This document shows positions 16,123 to 25,268 of a DNA stretch of 64,000 nucleotides, piece by piece. The stretch covers positions 62,001 through 126,000 of the forward strand of contig NZ_VTVE01000004.1 of assembly GCF_010906925.1 (NCBI RefSeq). Direction: 5' to 3'. This DNA is from Pseudobutyrivibrio xylanivorans. GTDB taxonomy: Bacteria; Bacillota; Clostridia; Lachnospirales; Lachnospiraceae. Within the stretch, counting starts at the first letter, position 1, and every line of letters starts with the position of its first letter. Under the pieces are notes generated by a model that was given only the letters and a program-made list of their open reading frames with translations, was not told where the DNA came from and ran no database searches. A program made the translations under genes and the position numbers.

Positions 16123-17682
16123 TTATAATTTAGCGATGGTTTGCTGTAGGTTAGCTAAATCTCCATCCAAATCCTGATATATTTTCTTGTAGTATGGATA
16201 TAGCTGGTCGTAGGCTTTTTCCCATTCAGGGACAGGTTCTATGACCTCTTTTATTTTCACCATTTTTCTGACTGCTTCTGATAAATCAGGGTATATTCCA
16301 ACTGCATGACCTGCTAGAAGAATGTCACCAAATGGCACATCACCAGATATGTCGTCTAGCACGTAAACTGGCATGTGAAGCATGGATGCTTTTATTTTGT
16401 TCCAGGTTTTACTTTTTGAGCCACCACCAGTGATCCTTAAATTTTCAGCAATACCACCGGCATCCTTTATTGCGTCCATAACATGTCGTAGGGCAAATGC
16501 TGTTCCCTCGAAAATTGAGCGAATTATGTGAGCTCTATCTGTTGTCAGATTCAGTCCAATAAACATACCTCTAGCGTGGGAATTCCAAAGGGGAGCACGC
16601 TCGCCGCCTGCCATGTAAGGAAAGAAAAATAATCCGTCGGCACCAGGATTAATTTTCATGGCAACTTTGTTCATGTAGTCATAAATGTTTTTCCCGGCTT
16701 CGATGGAACTTGCTATATCTGCTTCGCCCATTTGTTCCACATACCATCTGATTGCAGCACCGGTGGTGCCAATAGGGCCATCATATACAAATGGCATTGT
16801 TTCAAGTCCGACCGGGCGGGTTACAACTGGCACATCACAGGCACTAGCCTGTGGGGCACTAGCAAATATAAGTGATGAAGTTCCAGCACTTTCTCCTGCA
16901 TCTCCTAGCTTACTGAGGCCTATTGCATACATGGAGGCCATGGCATCTGAGCATCCGGCAACAACAGGTGTGCCTTCCCAAAGACCTGTTTGAGCGGCCG
17001 CTTCCTTTGTAACGTAACCGATGATGTCGGTGCATTTTTTTACTGGTGGCATAATATCAGAAAGCGTTATCCCGATAACATCGCCAATTTCATCTGCCCA
17101 TTCTAAGGTGGAAAGATTCATAAGTTGGGTGCGGCTTGCTGTATCAATATCGATAGTAAGCTGTCCAGTAAGTCTATAGTTGAGATAGCTATTTGCCTGC
17201 ATGATTGTAGCAGTATTTTCGAAAACCTCAGGCATATTTCTCTTTAACCAAAGAAGCTTGCCAGGTAAAAATGCAACACTTGGCTGGCCACCAACTATGC
17301 TAACAAATTTATCGAAACCAATTTTTTCTGTGATTTCGTTTGTTTCCTTTACGCTTCGTCCATCGGCATAGATGATTGCGTTGTGGATGGGATTACCCTG
17401 CTCATCTAGTGGAAGAAGTGTAGGGCATTGGGAACTGATTGAAATACCTTTTATATTTGATACAACATCATCACCTGCAAGGGCTGTCATATATTTTAGA
17501 ATAGCTATTGTGCTTGTCCACCAAGCAGATGGATCTTGCTCTATCATGTTTTGTCCTGGAAAAATTTTTCCAAGGCTTCTTGACGCTGTGGCAATTAGAT
17601 TGCCCTCAGCATCCATAATGTTTCCTTTGACATTTGTTGTTCCTAAATCAATGCCAAGGAGATAGGCTTTATCTTCTCTCAT
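16123..17682 (-). CDS. FGGY-family carbohydrate kinase
   Basis: A 519-residue sugar kinase of the FGGY (xylulokinase/fuculokinase/gluconokinase) family, with the N-terminal phosphate motif LLGIDLGTTNVKGN and the C-terminal ADP-binding block RITGGGSKSKTWNKI. These enzymes phosphorylate an open-chain ketose, aldonate or polyol. It is divergent from a dehydrogenase/aldolase operon that would use a phosphorylated ketose, so an L-fuculokinase-like or related role fits; the sugar cannot be fixed by eye. I chose the ATG at 17682 after GGGAGGT over the upstream in-frame ATG. Confidence 0.85.
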   Translation of the reverse strand: MREDKAYLLGIDLGTTNVKGNIMDAEGNLIATASRSLGKIFPGQNMIEQDPSAWWTSTIAILKYMTALAGDDVVSNIKGISISSQCPTLLPLDEQGNPIHNAIIYADGRSVKETNEITEKIGFDKFVSIVGGQPSVAFLPGKLLWLKRNMPEVFENTATIMQANSYLNYRLTGQLTIDIDTASRTQLMNLSTLEWADEIGDVIGITLSDIMPPVKKCTDIIGYVTKEAAAQTGLWEGTPVVAGCSDAMASMYAIGLSKLGDAGESAGTSSLIFASAPQASACDVPVVTRPVGLETMPFVYDGPIGTTGAAIRWYVEQMGEADIASSIEAGKNIYDYMNKVAMKINPGADGLFFFPYMAGGERAPLWNSHARGMFIGLNLTTDRAHIIRSIFEGTAFALRHVMDAIKDAGGIAENLRITGGGSKSKTWNKIKASMLHMPVYVLDDISGDVPFGDILLAGHAVGIYPDLSEAVRKMVKIKEVIEPVPEWEKAYDQLYPYYKKIYQDLDGDLANLQQTIAKL

Positions 17683-17738
17683 AGAAACCTCCCATAACAT
17701 AAAAATTCTCCTATAATCTTTCTTTTCCTAAATTATGT

Positions 17739-17801
17739 AAAAAGAAAATTGACTATTCAATTTCGTAGATTTCCGTTAATTGGCGGAAAAAAGAAAATTG
17801 A
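17739..17801. promoter_or_regulatory. Direct and inverted repeats between kinase and dehydrogenase genes
   Basis: AAAAAGAAAATTGA occurs twice (17739-17752 and 17788-17801). Between them lies an inverted repeat TTTCCG (17770-17775)/CGGAAA (17784-17789). The position in a divergent promoter region suggests an operator set controlling both directions. Confidence 0.45.
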
Positions 17802-17872
17802 TGGGAGATACCTCCTAAGGGTAATGTGGACATAGAAAGCCGACAGGCAAGATATATCGGGAGGAGAAATAA

Positions 17873-19021
17873 ATGGCTTACAGTTTTTTTGTGCATACAG
17901 ATCTTACCTTTGGTAAAGATGCAGTTCAGACATTACCAAAGATTGTAGAAAGGGAAGGACTAAAAAGAGTAATGGTAATTTACGATGCCGGAGTAAAGGC
18001 AGCGGGAATTGCCAAGAAGGTTCTTCAAGAACTTAATAAATTATCAGGTCTTACAGTTACTGTTTTTGATGGAGTGGAGCCAAATCCATCTAATGAGCTA
18101 GTAGAGAAAATATATGGAATAGCTAAGGCAGAAGAGGTTCAGGGCTTTGTAGCAATTGGTGGTGGTTCACCCATTGATTCGGCAAAGGCAGTAAATGTAC
18201 TTATGACAAATGAGGGACCTATTGGTCAGTATGGTGGAATTGGCATGGTAAATAACACTGTTTTACCTCTAATTGCAATTCCAACTACAGCAGGAACCTC
18301 CAGCGAAATCACTAATGTTACTGCACTAACAGACACAAAGGCAGTTTGTAAATACGTAGTAATCGACAACAAGATTACACCTAAATACGTAATTGCGGAT
18401 CCAGAATTTACACGAACAATGCCAAAGTCAGTTACGGCGGCAACTGGAATGGATGCTATCACTCACGCAGTAGAATCATATATTTCCAATATGTCAAATC
18501 CACTTACAAAATACAATTCACTGCAGGGATTAAAGATTTTCCATAGGAATCTTAAAAAGGCTGTGGAAAATGGTGATGATATGGAAGCTAGAGAGCAGAT
18601 GATGCTGGGATGCATTATAACAGGCTTTGGATTTTCAAATGCAAATCTAGGATTTGTTCATGGAATCGCCCATACCTTAAGCGCGCATTTTGGCTTACCA
18701 CACGGAATGGCAAATGCATGCGTGCTGCCATATGTAATGGCATACAATGCCCCTTGCTGCAAGGCAGAAATGATTGAGCTTGCTAAGGCAATTGACATAC
18801 CAATGACTGGAAATGAGGAGGAGGATATTCTGGCGTTATCAAAGGAGCTTCTTAACATGACAAAGGCTCTTGGAATCAAGACACTTTCAGAACAGGGCAT
18901 AAAAGAAAGCGATTTTGATATGTTGGCAGAAGATGTTTTGAAGGAGCCAGTATTAAATTTCAATCCACGTCAGGGAATTACAAAGGATGATATTATCTCG
19001 ATTTTAAAGCAGGCATATTAG
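17873..19021 (+). CDS. Iron-dependent alcohol dehydrogenase, FucO-like
   Basis: A 382-residue group III alcohol dehydrogenase. The nucleotide motif GGGSPID is at 96-102, and the metal ligands align as Asp194, His198, His263 and His277, essentially the positions known in E. coli lactaldehyde reductase FucO. With a FucA-like aldolase next door, reduction of lactaldehyde or glycolaldehyde released by the aldolase, with NADH reoxidation, is the likely job. A butanol or propanediol dehydrogenase role cannot be excluded. The start follows GGGAGGAG. Confidence 0.85.
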   Translation: MAYSFFVHTDLTFGKDAVQTLPKIVEREGLKRVMVIYDAGVKAAGIAKKVLQELNKLSGLTVTVFDGVEPNPSNELVEKIYGIAKAEEVQGFVAIGGGSPIDSAKAVNVLMTNEGPIGQYGGIGMVNNTVLPLIAIPTTAGTSSEITNVTALTDTKAVCKYVVIDNKITPKYVIADPEFTRTMPKSVTAATGMDAITHAVESYISNMSNPLTKYNSLQGLKIFHRNLKKAVENGDDMEAREQMMLGCIITGFGFSNANLGFVHGIAHTLSAHFGLPHGMANACVLPYVMAYNAPCCKAEMIELAKAIDIPMTGNEEEDILALSKELLNMTKALGIKTLSEQGIKESDFDMLAEDVLKEPVLNFNPRQGITKDDIISILKQAY

Positions 19022-19060
19022 GTGACTGTTTTCAATTAATAGAAAAGGAAGGTAAAAATT

Positions 19061-19720
19061 ATGAATTATGAAAAGACTAGACAGACAGTTTTAGAGGCGA
19101 TTTTAGAGGCTGTTGAAAAGGGACTTATTAATGGTACATCAGGAAACATTTGCATGAGAACTCCTGAAGACAAAACTATTTGTTGCATAACACCATCTGG
19201 AATTTCCTACACAGGAATGACTGCTGAGGATATAGCGGTTGTAAAGATGCATGAGGATGGAAAAAATGAGTGGATTGAAGGAAATTTCAAGCCATCATCT
19301 GAGCTTCCAATGCACACAGCTGTCCTTAGAAGACGCCCAGAAATTAATGCAACAGTTCATACACACAGCATGTATGCAACAATTTGCGCTATGGGTGAAA
19401 ACCCAGAGCTTCGCCCAATTACACCTCCACAGTGTGAATTTACACCAGTTGGAATTGTAAGCTTTACGATGCCAGGTTCAAACGAAGTGGCAGACAAGGT
19501 GGCAAATACCCTTGGTGACAATGGACTTGTTTGTCTCATTAAGAATCATGGTATGTTCTCATGCGGTGAGAACATGAAGCAGGCAATGCATGCAACAATT
19601 TACACAGAGGAAATGGCGCAGACAACAGTTATTGCAAATACACTTGGAACATACGAGCCAATGTCAAAAGAAGCAGAAAAGGCAATGCAGGATTTAATTG
19701 CCGCAGATAAGGCTGTTTAA
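19061..19720 (+). CDS. Class II aldolase, L-fuculose/ribulose-phosphate type
   Basis: A 219-residue zinc aldolase of the FucA/AraD family. The catalytic Glu81 and zinc ligands His100, His102 and His163 are all present in the right spacing (SSELPMH, VHTHS, NHGMF), as is the phosphate-binding GTSGNICMR. Members cleave fuculose-1-phosphate or rhamnulose-1-phosphate into DHAP and an aldehyde, or epimerise ribulose-5-phosphate. Company with a FucO-like dehydrogenase favours the cleavage reaction. It starts 40 bases after the dehydrogenase. Confidence 0.85.
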   Translation: MNYEKTRQTVLEAILEAVEKGLINGTSGNICMRTPEDKTICCITPSGISYTGMTAEDIAVVKMHEDGKNEWIEGNFKPSSELPMHTAVLRRRPEINATVHTHSMYATICAMGENPELRPITPPQCEFTPVGIVSFTMPGSNEVADKVANTLGDNGLVCLIKNHGMFSCGENMKQAMHATIYTEEMAQTTVIANTLGTYEPMSKEAEKAMQDLIAADKAV

Positions 19721-19788
19721 AAAGCAATCCTGGATGTCTGGGTTTCCCCGTGGAGCGTAGAAAAAATAGGATATTAGGAGATTTTATA

Positions 19789-20835
19789 ATGAAAAAATTA
19801 GCTTTATGTACTTCCCTTCCTGAAGGGGAGCTTGAAAAAATCAAAAAAGAGTGTGAGGTTACCATTTGCGGTGAATTAAAACACGGTAAAGGTAATGTTA
19901 CAGAGGAAATGACTCGCGAAGAATGTATGGGAGCAGAAATCGTAGTTCTTGGTGATGAAGTTGCAGGTACAGACACTATTAACGCATGGATTGAGTCTGG
20001 TATGAAATTTATCGGTGTAGCAAAAGGCACACCAGTTACTGTGGACAATGATGCCCTTAAGGCAGCAGGAATTCCTCTTACATATACACCAGGAAGAAAT
20101 GCAGTTGCAGTTGCAGAGTATTGCATAGGCATGATGATTGCATCAACACGTTTCATGACAAGAGCTGTAGCAGGTCTTTTGATGGGAGAGCATTTAGGAC
20201 CAGCTGTAGATGATATTTACAATGTTCCTGATGTAAAAAATGTAATATGGGGACCACTTGATGAGAATCACCCATACACAGATTATGGTATTGGATTTGA
20301 GCTTTATGGAAAGAAGCTGGGCCTTGCAGGATATGGCGCAATTGGCCGAGAAGTTGCAAAGAGAGCAATGGCATTTGGCATGGAAATATTAGCATACGAT
20401 CCTTATCTTGATGCAAAGGTAATTGAGGAGACAGGAGCAAAAGCAGTTGACTTAGATACAATGCTTGCTCAGGCAGATATTGTCAGCATCCATCTTCCTG
20501 TTGTGCCTTCAACAAGGGGAATAGTAAACAAAGACTGGTTCAATAAAATGAAGCCTACTGCATTTGTGATTAATACAGCACGTGCTGCTGTCATTGACCA
20601 AAAGGATTTTGTGGAGGCCCTTGAAAACAAGACTATTGCAGGTGCGGCAGTGGATGTATATTGGCAGGAGCCTGTTCCAGCAAATCACCCACTTCTTAAG
20701 ATGAAAAATGTACTCTGTTCACCTCATTTTGCTGGTCTTACAACAGATGTAGACGGATGGTCAGGTCGCAAGATGGCTGAAAACGTAAATGCGTATTTGG
20801 CTGGTGCAGCGTTGCCATACGTGTGGAACAAATAA
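19789..20835 (+). CDS. D-isomer 2-hydroxyacid dehydrogenase
   Basis: A 348-residue NAD-dependent dehydrogenase of the phosphoglycerate/glycerate dehydrogenase family. The Rossmann motif LAGYGAIGREVAK, the catalytic Arg in INTARAAVI and the catalytic His in CSPHFAG are visible. It could interconvert a 2-oxoacid and 2-hydroxyacid formed downstream of the aldolase. I start it at ATG 19789 after TAGGAG; the upstream in-frame codons lie in non-coding sequence after the aldolase. The true substrate is unknown. Confidence 0.85.
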   Translation: MKKLALCTSLPEGELEKIKKECEVTICGELKHGKGNVTEEMTREECMGAEIVVLGDEVAGTDTINAWIESGMKFIGVAKGTPVTVDNDALKAAGIPLTYTPGRNAVAVAEYCIGMMIASTRFMTRAVAGLLMGEHLGPAVDDIYNVPDVKNVIWGPLDENHPYTDYGIGFELYGKKLGLAGYGAIGREVAKRAMAFGMEILAYDPYLDAKVIEETGAKAVDLDTMLAQADIVSIHLPVVPSTRGIVNKDWFNKMKPTAFVINTARAAVIDQKDFVEALENKTIAGAAVDVYWQEPVPANHPLLKMKNVLCSPHFAGLTTDVDGWSGRKMAENVNAYLAGAALPYVWNK

Positions 20836-20849
20836 GAACATGTCTGTAG

Positions 20850-20895
20850 CTAACAAGCTCTGATATTTTTGCTGATAAATAAACAGGCTTGTTAG
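20850..20895 (+). terminator. Intergenic hairpin before the ThuA gene
   Basis: CTAACAAGC (20850-20858) pairs exactly with GCTTGTTAG (20887-20895); the stem can be extended imperfectly on both sides. No T-run follows, so it is more likely an mRNA-processing or stability hairpin than a full terminator. Confidence 0.4.
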
Positions 20896-20921
20896 TGTAG
20901 CAGATAAGATATGAGGTATTT

Positions 20922-21752
20922 ATGGAAAAGTTAAATATTTTATTTGTGACAGGTCTTGTTACAGCGGAGCATCAGGGCCGTGCTATTGCTAGTAGGATTA
21001 GAGAGCTCCTTGAGGCTACTGGAAGATTTAATGTAGTTATTACTGAGGAATTTAGAAACATTACTCATGAGTATTTAGAACCTTACGATGCTCTATTTAT
21101 TAATTATGATGGTAAGCTCTGGCCAACCGAACATGCTAGACGTTTTGGGGAGCAGAGTGAGGCTGCTGTGTATGATTTTGTATCAAAGGGAAAGGGCGTT
21201 GTGTTTTATCACTCTACAATTTGGGTGGACCCAGATTGGCCTGATGAGTGGAGAAAACTCCTTGGTGGATACTGTGCTATGGATAAGGGCTGCAGACGTG
21301 TTCCAAAGGATGATCACTTTGTTGAAATCATGGATAAGAATAGCCCTATTACTAAGGACATTGATGCTAAATGGATGAATGTTTTTGATGATTTATTTAC
21401 ACAGGTGATTGTGCATCCAGAGGCAAAAATGCATGTATTAGCATCGATTTTTGATGATGTGGAGAACTATAAAGTTCCAGGTTGGCCACCAAAGCATCAT
21501 CCAGTAGATATACCTGATGGAAAACTTGAGAATATGCCAGGTGTAAATGAATATACTCCAGTAATTTGGACTAATGAATATGGAAAGGGTCGAGTTTTTG
21601 TTTCATCTATCGGACATTGGGAGGCACTTGATAGATTTAACTTTATCACTATGCTTGTCCGTGGAACTGAATGGGCTACATCAGGAAAAGTAACACTTGA
21701 GCGTCCTAACAGGGAAGGGGATAACCGGCTGAAACTTTTCCCATATTATTAA
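20922..21752 (+). CDS. ThuA-like family protein
   Basis: A 276-residue protein of the ThuA/trehalose-utilisation family, with a glutamine-amidotransferase-like fold. Typical segments are the N-terminal ILFVTGLVTAEHQGR, GKGVVFYHS, and WTNEYGKGRVFVSSIGHWEA. ThuA proteins occur in many sugar-catabolic operons and are linked to 3-keto-sugar metabolism in some bacteria, but the reaction is poorly defined. It lies in the aldolase/dehydrogenase region and is followed by an MFS transporter. Confidence 0.8.
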   Translation: MEKLNILFVTGLVTAEHQGRAIASRIRELLEATGRFNVVITEEFRNITHEYLEPYDALFINYDGKLWPTEHARRFGEQSEAAVYDFVSKGKGVVFYHSTIWVDPDWPDEWRKLLGGYCAMDKGCRRVPKDDHFVEIMDKNSPITKDIDAKWMNVFDDLFTQVIVHPEAKMHVLASIFDDVENYKVPGWPPKHHPVDIPDGKLENMPGVNEYTPVIWTNEYGKGRVFVSSIGHWEALDRFNFITMLVRGTEWATSGKVTLERPNREGDNRLKLFPYY

Positions 21753-21761
21753 TTGATAAGT

Positions 21762-21794
21762 AATGCCACTAAAGAAGTAATTCTAGGTGGCATT
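21762..21794 (+). terminator. Weak terminator-like hairpin after the ThuA gene
   Basis: AATGCCAC (21762-21769) and GTGGCATT (21787-21794) are complementary; only a short T-containing tract follows. It may only partly separate the ThuA and transporter genes. Confidence 0.4.
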
Positions 21795-21828
21795 TCTTAA
21801 ATAAAATAACATGGAGGGTTTTTTTGTT

Positions 21829-23082
21829 ATGGAGAAAAAGAAAGGATTTGGAAAAGGCTGGCTGTTGATTATCTACGGGTTTTTAGGATATTTCACAGCG
21901 ACAGCAGTAGGTAGTGCCATGAATGCAGCCGCAGGAACTCTTGCGGAGCTAAGAGGCTGGCAGGCAGCGGTTCTGACAAGTTTGATTTCTCTGGGAAGCT
22001 TAGCAAATATTGTTGCTTGCTTCGTGCTTGGAAAACTTGCAGCAAGGCGTTCAGCAAAAACACTTAGCATCATTTGTTTTGTAATCTATGTTGTAGTAAT
22101 GGTAGGTTTAGGCCTAACTACAAATTTAGCTGTGTTTGCTATTTGTCTCATTCTTGCAAATGGTATTTCCTGTGGTATTGGTTATCAACTTGGACCAGTA
22201 ATGTTTTCAAAGTGGTTTCCTAAGAGAAAGGGAATTGTCATGGGAATAGTTACAATGGGAATTCCACTTTGCGCTGGTGTTGCCACAATGATCTATCAGA
22301 GAGGATATGAGGCAGGAGGTTCACTTGGCGGTTTCATGCCATTTATCGCAATTGCGATAGTTGCCTGTCTGTTACTTTGTCTATTTATAAAGGAAAATCC
22401 TGCTGATGCAGGCTATACTCCTGATAATGGTGTGGAAGTTGAGGGAGAATCAGAGCAGAAAGTGAATGTGGAAAGTATCTGGACTACATCAAAACTTCTA
22501 AAGACTCCACAAGTATGGGCACACAGCATTGCTTTAGGTTTTCAGTTATTATTTGCATCGGGACTTATGGTGCAACTGTTTCCACGACTTCTTGAGATTG
22601 GATTTGACCCAGGTACAGCCGGTGTGATGATGCTTGCCTCCGGTTTGCTTGCTCTTCCAGGCTCTTATTTATGTGGTGTTATTGACTCAAAAATTGGCGC
22701 AAGAAAAGCTGCAATTACTTCATATGTATTTGGAATGATTGCAATGGCGGCAAATCTTACAGGCACAACTGTAGGCGTATGGATTTCACTTGTTTGCATT
22801 GGTATGGTTGTAGGTGGAGCAGCTAACTGGCCAGCATCACTTTGTGTAGAGGAGTTTGGTGAAAGCTTTGCAAATGGATACGGAATTATTCAGCCAATGA
22901 TTCAGTGTGTGGGAGCTGTAGGACCAGCTTTCTTCGCGCTTTTCTATGGCCTTACAGGAAGCTATAGAATTCCATACATCTGTGGTGGAATTCTTATGCT
23001 TGTGGGATTATTGATTTATCTTCTTGTCTGCAAACCTGGTTTTGTAAAAGAAGAGGAAGCTAGGCTAGCTTTGAAAAGATAA
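21829..23082 (+). CDS. MFS transporter, OFA/monocarboxylate-like
   Basis: A 417-residue, 12-helix MFS protein resembling the transporter at 13239: same length, a similar signature around GPVMFSKWFPKRKGIVMG, and a charged mid-loop. It is likely the import or export protein of the adjacent aldolase/dehydrogenase pathway, probably for an organic acid or sugar acid. I start it at ATG 21829, since an ATG at 21811 lies within the GGAGGG ribosome binding site. Confidence 0.8.
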   Translation: MEKKKGFGKGWLLIIYGFLGYFTATAVGSAMNAAAGTLAELRGWQAAVLTSLISLGSLANIVACFVLGKLAARRSAKTLSIICFVIYVVVMVGLGLTTNLAVFAICLILANGISCGIGYQLGPVMFSKWFPKRKGIVMGIVTMGIPLCAGVATMIYQRGYEAGGSLGGFMPFIAIAIVACLLLCLFIKENPADAGYTPDNGVEVEGESEQKVNVESIWTTSKLLKTPQVWAHSIALGFQLLFASGLMVQLFPRLLEIGFDPGTAGVMMLASGLLALPGSYLCGVIDSKIGARKAAITSYVFGMIAMAANLTGTTVGVWISLVCIGMVVGGAANWPASLCVEEFGESFANGYGIIQPMIQCVGAVGPAFFALFYGLTGSYRIPYICGGILMLVGLLIYLLVCKPGFVKEEEARLALKR

Positions 23083-23097
23083 TAGTATAATGATTGC

Positions 23098-23131
23098 AAA
23101 AAGCAGGTTATCAATTAGATGACCTGCTTTT
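23098..23131 (+). terminator. Terminator after MFS gene
   Basis: AAAAGCAGGT (23098-23107) pairs with ACCTGCTTTT (23122-23131), followed by more T residues. Confidence 0.9.
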
Positions 23132-23233
23132 TTATTGCAATAAAAGATAAGGTTACAGAAATCATTTAAGTATTCTATATGGGCCATTCCAATTAAAATT
23201 GTCATAGTAATAAATGAAGTAGGAGGAGTAACT

Positions 23234-24391
23234 ATGAATAAACTAAAAATAAAAATTGGAATAATGTCACTTTGTTCAGTGGCTTTATCATATATGGCCT
23301 TGTCGCCAATTATAGCAAGCATTGGAGCAGATTTTACAGGGGTTGATGAGACTCTGGTGCAAATGGTCTTTACACTACCTAGCCTTTTGTTTATCATCGG
23401 CTCACCTCTAAGTGGAATTGCTATGAGTTATATAAATAAAAAGACCATAGCCTTGTTTTCCCTAAGCTGTTATTTGGTAGGTGGACTTTTTCCATTCTTT
23501 TTCAATTCCAGTATATGGTTACTTTTAGTGGGAAGCTTGATAATAGGTGTAGGCACAGGTCTTTTGATGCCACTTATCAATGGTTTTATAGTCCAATATT
23601 TTGATAAAAATGACAGGGCACCACTTATGGGAATGAACGCCATATTTACAGCTCTTGGAGCCCTTACATTTATATTTATAGGCGGGCAGTTATCTAAATT
23701 TGGATGGAGATATACTTATCTTGCATTTGCACTTGTGATTGGCATAATTGCAGTAGCAGGTATTTGTCTTCCAAATGGGGAGCCTCAGAGGGCTGAGGGC
23801 AGCGAGAAAGCTGGAAAAGCTAGTGCTTTTGAAATGAATCTATATATATTGGGATTATTTGTAATTGGATTTATTTATTTTGTAGTACAGAATGCATTTA
23901 ACACCAATTCATCCGCATATGTGATAAATGTATTGGGAAAGGATGCGGCTATGGCAAGCCTAGTTACTATGATTAACACAATAGGAGGCATCATTGGAGG
24001 AATGAGCTTTAGCCGTATTGCATATAGGGCAAAGAGCCAAATCGAGACAATTACTCTAGCAGTAATAGCGGTGGGATTTTTTATTACATTTTTTATTCCT
24101 AGTACCGTAGCATTTTTTGCAGGCAGTTTTTTGATTGGTTATGGATTCGCCATTTTTAATGCAGCCGGTTCATATTTGCTTTCTTACAATACCAGACCAG
24201 AGACTAACGCATTTACGGTATCGGTATATTTGGCATTGATAAATTTTGGTGCTGCAATTTCTCCTATTGTGGTTAATGCTTGTACAGGATTTATGGGAGA
24301 AGGAATCCAAAATAAATTTTTATTCGTGGGTATCGTAATTACGATAATTGGTGTGGGTTCTTACTTGTTAAATGCAAAGAAGGACAATTAA
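23234..24391 (+). CDS. MFS transporter (drug/sugar efflux-like)
   Basis: A 385-residue, 12-helix MFS protein. The region after helix 2 holds the GSPLSGIAMSYINKKTIALF motif (a form of the MFS motif A), and helix 4 has GVGTGLLMPL. It is not closely similar to the two OFA-type transporters in this window. It is flanked by terminators on both sides, so it is a single-gene unit. Substrate unknown; efflux is as likely as uptake. It begins after AGGAGGAG. Confidence 0.78.
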   Translation: MNKLKIKIGIMSLCSVALSYMALSPIIASIGADFTGVDETLVQMVFTLPSLLFIIGSPLSGIAMSYINKKTIALFSLSCYLVGGLFPFFFNSSIWLLLVGSLIIGVGTGLLMPLINGFIVQYFDKNDRAPLMGMNAIFTALGALTFIFIGGQLSKFGWRYTYLAFALVIGIIAVAGICLPNGEPQRAEGSEKAGKASAFEMNLYILGLFVIGFIYFVVQNAFNTNSSAYVINVLGKDAAMASLVTMINTIGGIIGGMSFSRIAYRAKSQIETITLAVIAVGFFITFFIPSTVAFFAGSFLIGYGFAIFNAAGSYLLSYNTRPETNAFTVSVYLALINFGAAISPIVVNACTGFMGEGIQNKFLFVGIVITIIGVGSYLLNAKKDN

Positions 24392-24416
24392 TTAGAATCT
24401 AAATGCAAAATAAAAC

Positions 24417-24451
24417 CCCTAGTTAATCAGGATAAAATGATTAACTAGGGG
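24417..24451. terminator. Bidirectional terminator
   Basis: A 14-base-pair perfect stem CCCCTAGTTAATCA/TGATTAACTAGGGG with an eight-base loop, flanked by AAAA on one side and TTTTT on the other, between convergent genes. Confidence 0.92.
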
Positions 24452-24466
24452 ATGTTTTTAGTAAAC

Positions 24467-25234
24467 TTAAGACAATTTAAAAACAACATCTATTATTGCA
24501 ATCACCCATAGGTGAAGAGGATAGAAAACATAGAAGAACCATTTGCTAAATGCAGTTTTTCTGCCTTCTTGGCCGTTATATAGAAAGATGAAAGGAACCA
24601 CCAATAAAGTCATCCAATCACTGTTAAAACAGAACATTTGGAAGCTGTTTTGTATTCCTGCAAATCCACCGTATACGGCAAAGAACATAAGAAAGCTGTA
24701 GATGGTAATTGCAATGGCTTGCTTAGCCTTACTATCATGGAAGAAGTAAGCAAACAAGATGAATGGAATCAGTTGGATTCCACCTTCTAGATATATATAG
24801 GCACCAAATGGTAAAGGAATAAATAAGACGAGAGCAACTAAAGTTATGAGAATTGCTGCGCCTCTTAGTAAAAGTTTTTTTCCAGTCTCCTCAGTATTCT
24901 TTGCAATTTCAAAAAGCCATATGATGGTAAATCCAAAAGCAAGTGTTAGGAAAATATTATCAGGAATACCTTTACCATTGAAAATTGCATATGAAATAAC
25001 ACTACCTATTTGCATGAGGATTGCAGCAATCCAAAGTCGAGCACAATATTTGCCTCTGGATTTAGTGTGGAAAAATCCATCAACCATAAGCCAAGCAAAT
25101 AGTGGTGAAACAAATCGTGTTATTGGATGTATAGCCGAACTTATTATGCCATTACAGCGTAGCCATAAATTATCAAGAACCATAAATACTAGCGCAATAT
25201 TTTTCAATTGAGCTCTGTTTAAACCAAATTTCAT
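24467..25234 (-). CDS. TraX family membrane protein
   Basis: A 255-residue integral membrane protein of the TraX family, with roughly seven to eight hydrophobic helices. In F plasmid, TraX N-acetylates pilin. Chromosomal Firmicute members are of unknown function, and no conjugation genes are near, so pilin acetylation should not be assumed. The segment LKNIALVFMVLDNL near the N-terminus and the C-terminal FYPLHLWVIAII are typical. The start at 25234 follows TAGGAGGT. Confidence 0.75.
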   Translation of the reverse strand: MKFGLNRAQLKNIALVFMVLDNLWLRCNGIISSAIHPITRFVSPLFAWLMVDGFFHTKSRGKYCARLWIAAILMQIGSVISYAIFNGKGIPDNIFLTLAFGFTIIWLFEIAKNTEETGKKLLLRGAAILITLVALVLFIPLPFGAYIYLEGGIQLIPFILFAYFFHDSKAKQAIAITIYSFLMFFAVYGGFAGIQNSFQMFCFNSDWMTLLVVPFIFLYNGQEGRKTAFSKWFFYVFYPLHLWVIAIIDVVFKLS

Positions 25235-25268
25235 AACATTACCTCCTAACATATATTCGCAGATACAT

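Noticed and set aside
24467-25234. A conjugative element signalled by the TraX-like protein
   Set aside because: No relaxase, coupling protein or type IV secretion genes are in the window; chromosomal TraX homologues are common in Firmicutes.
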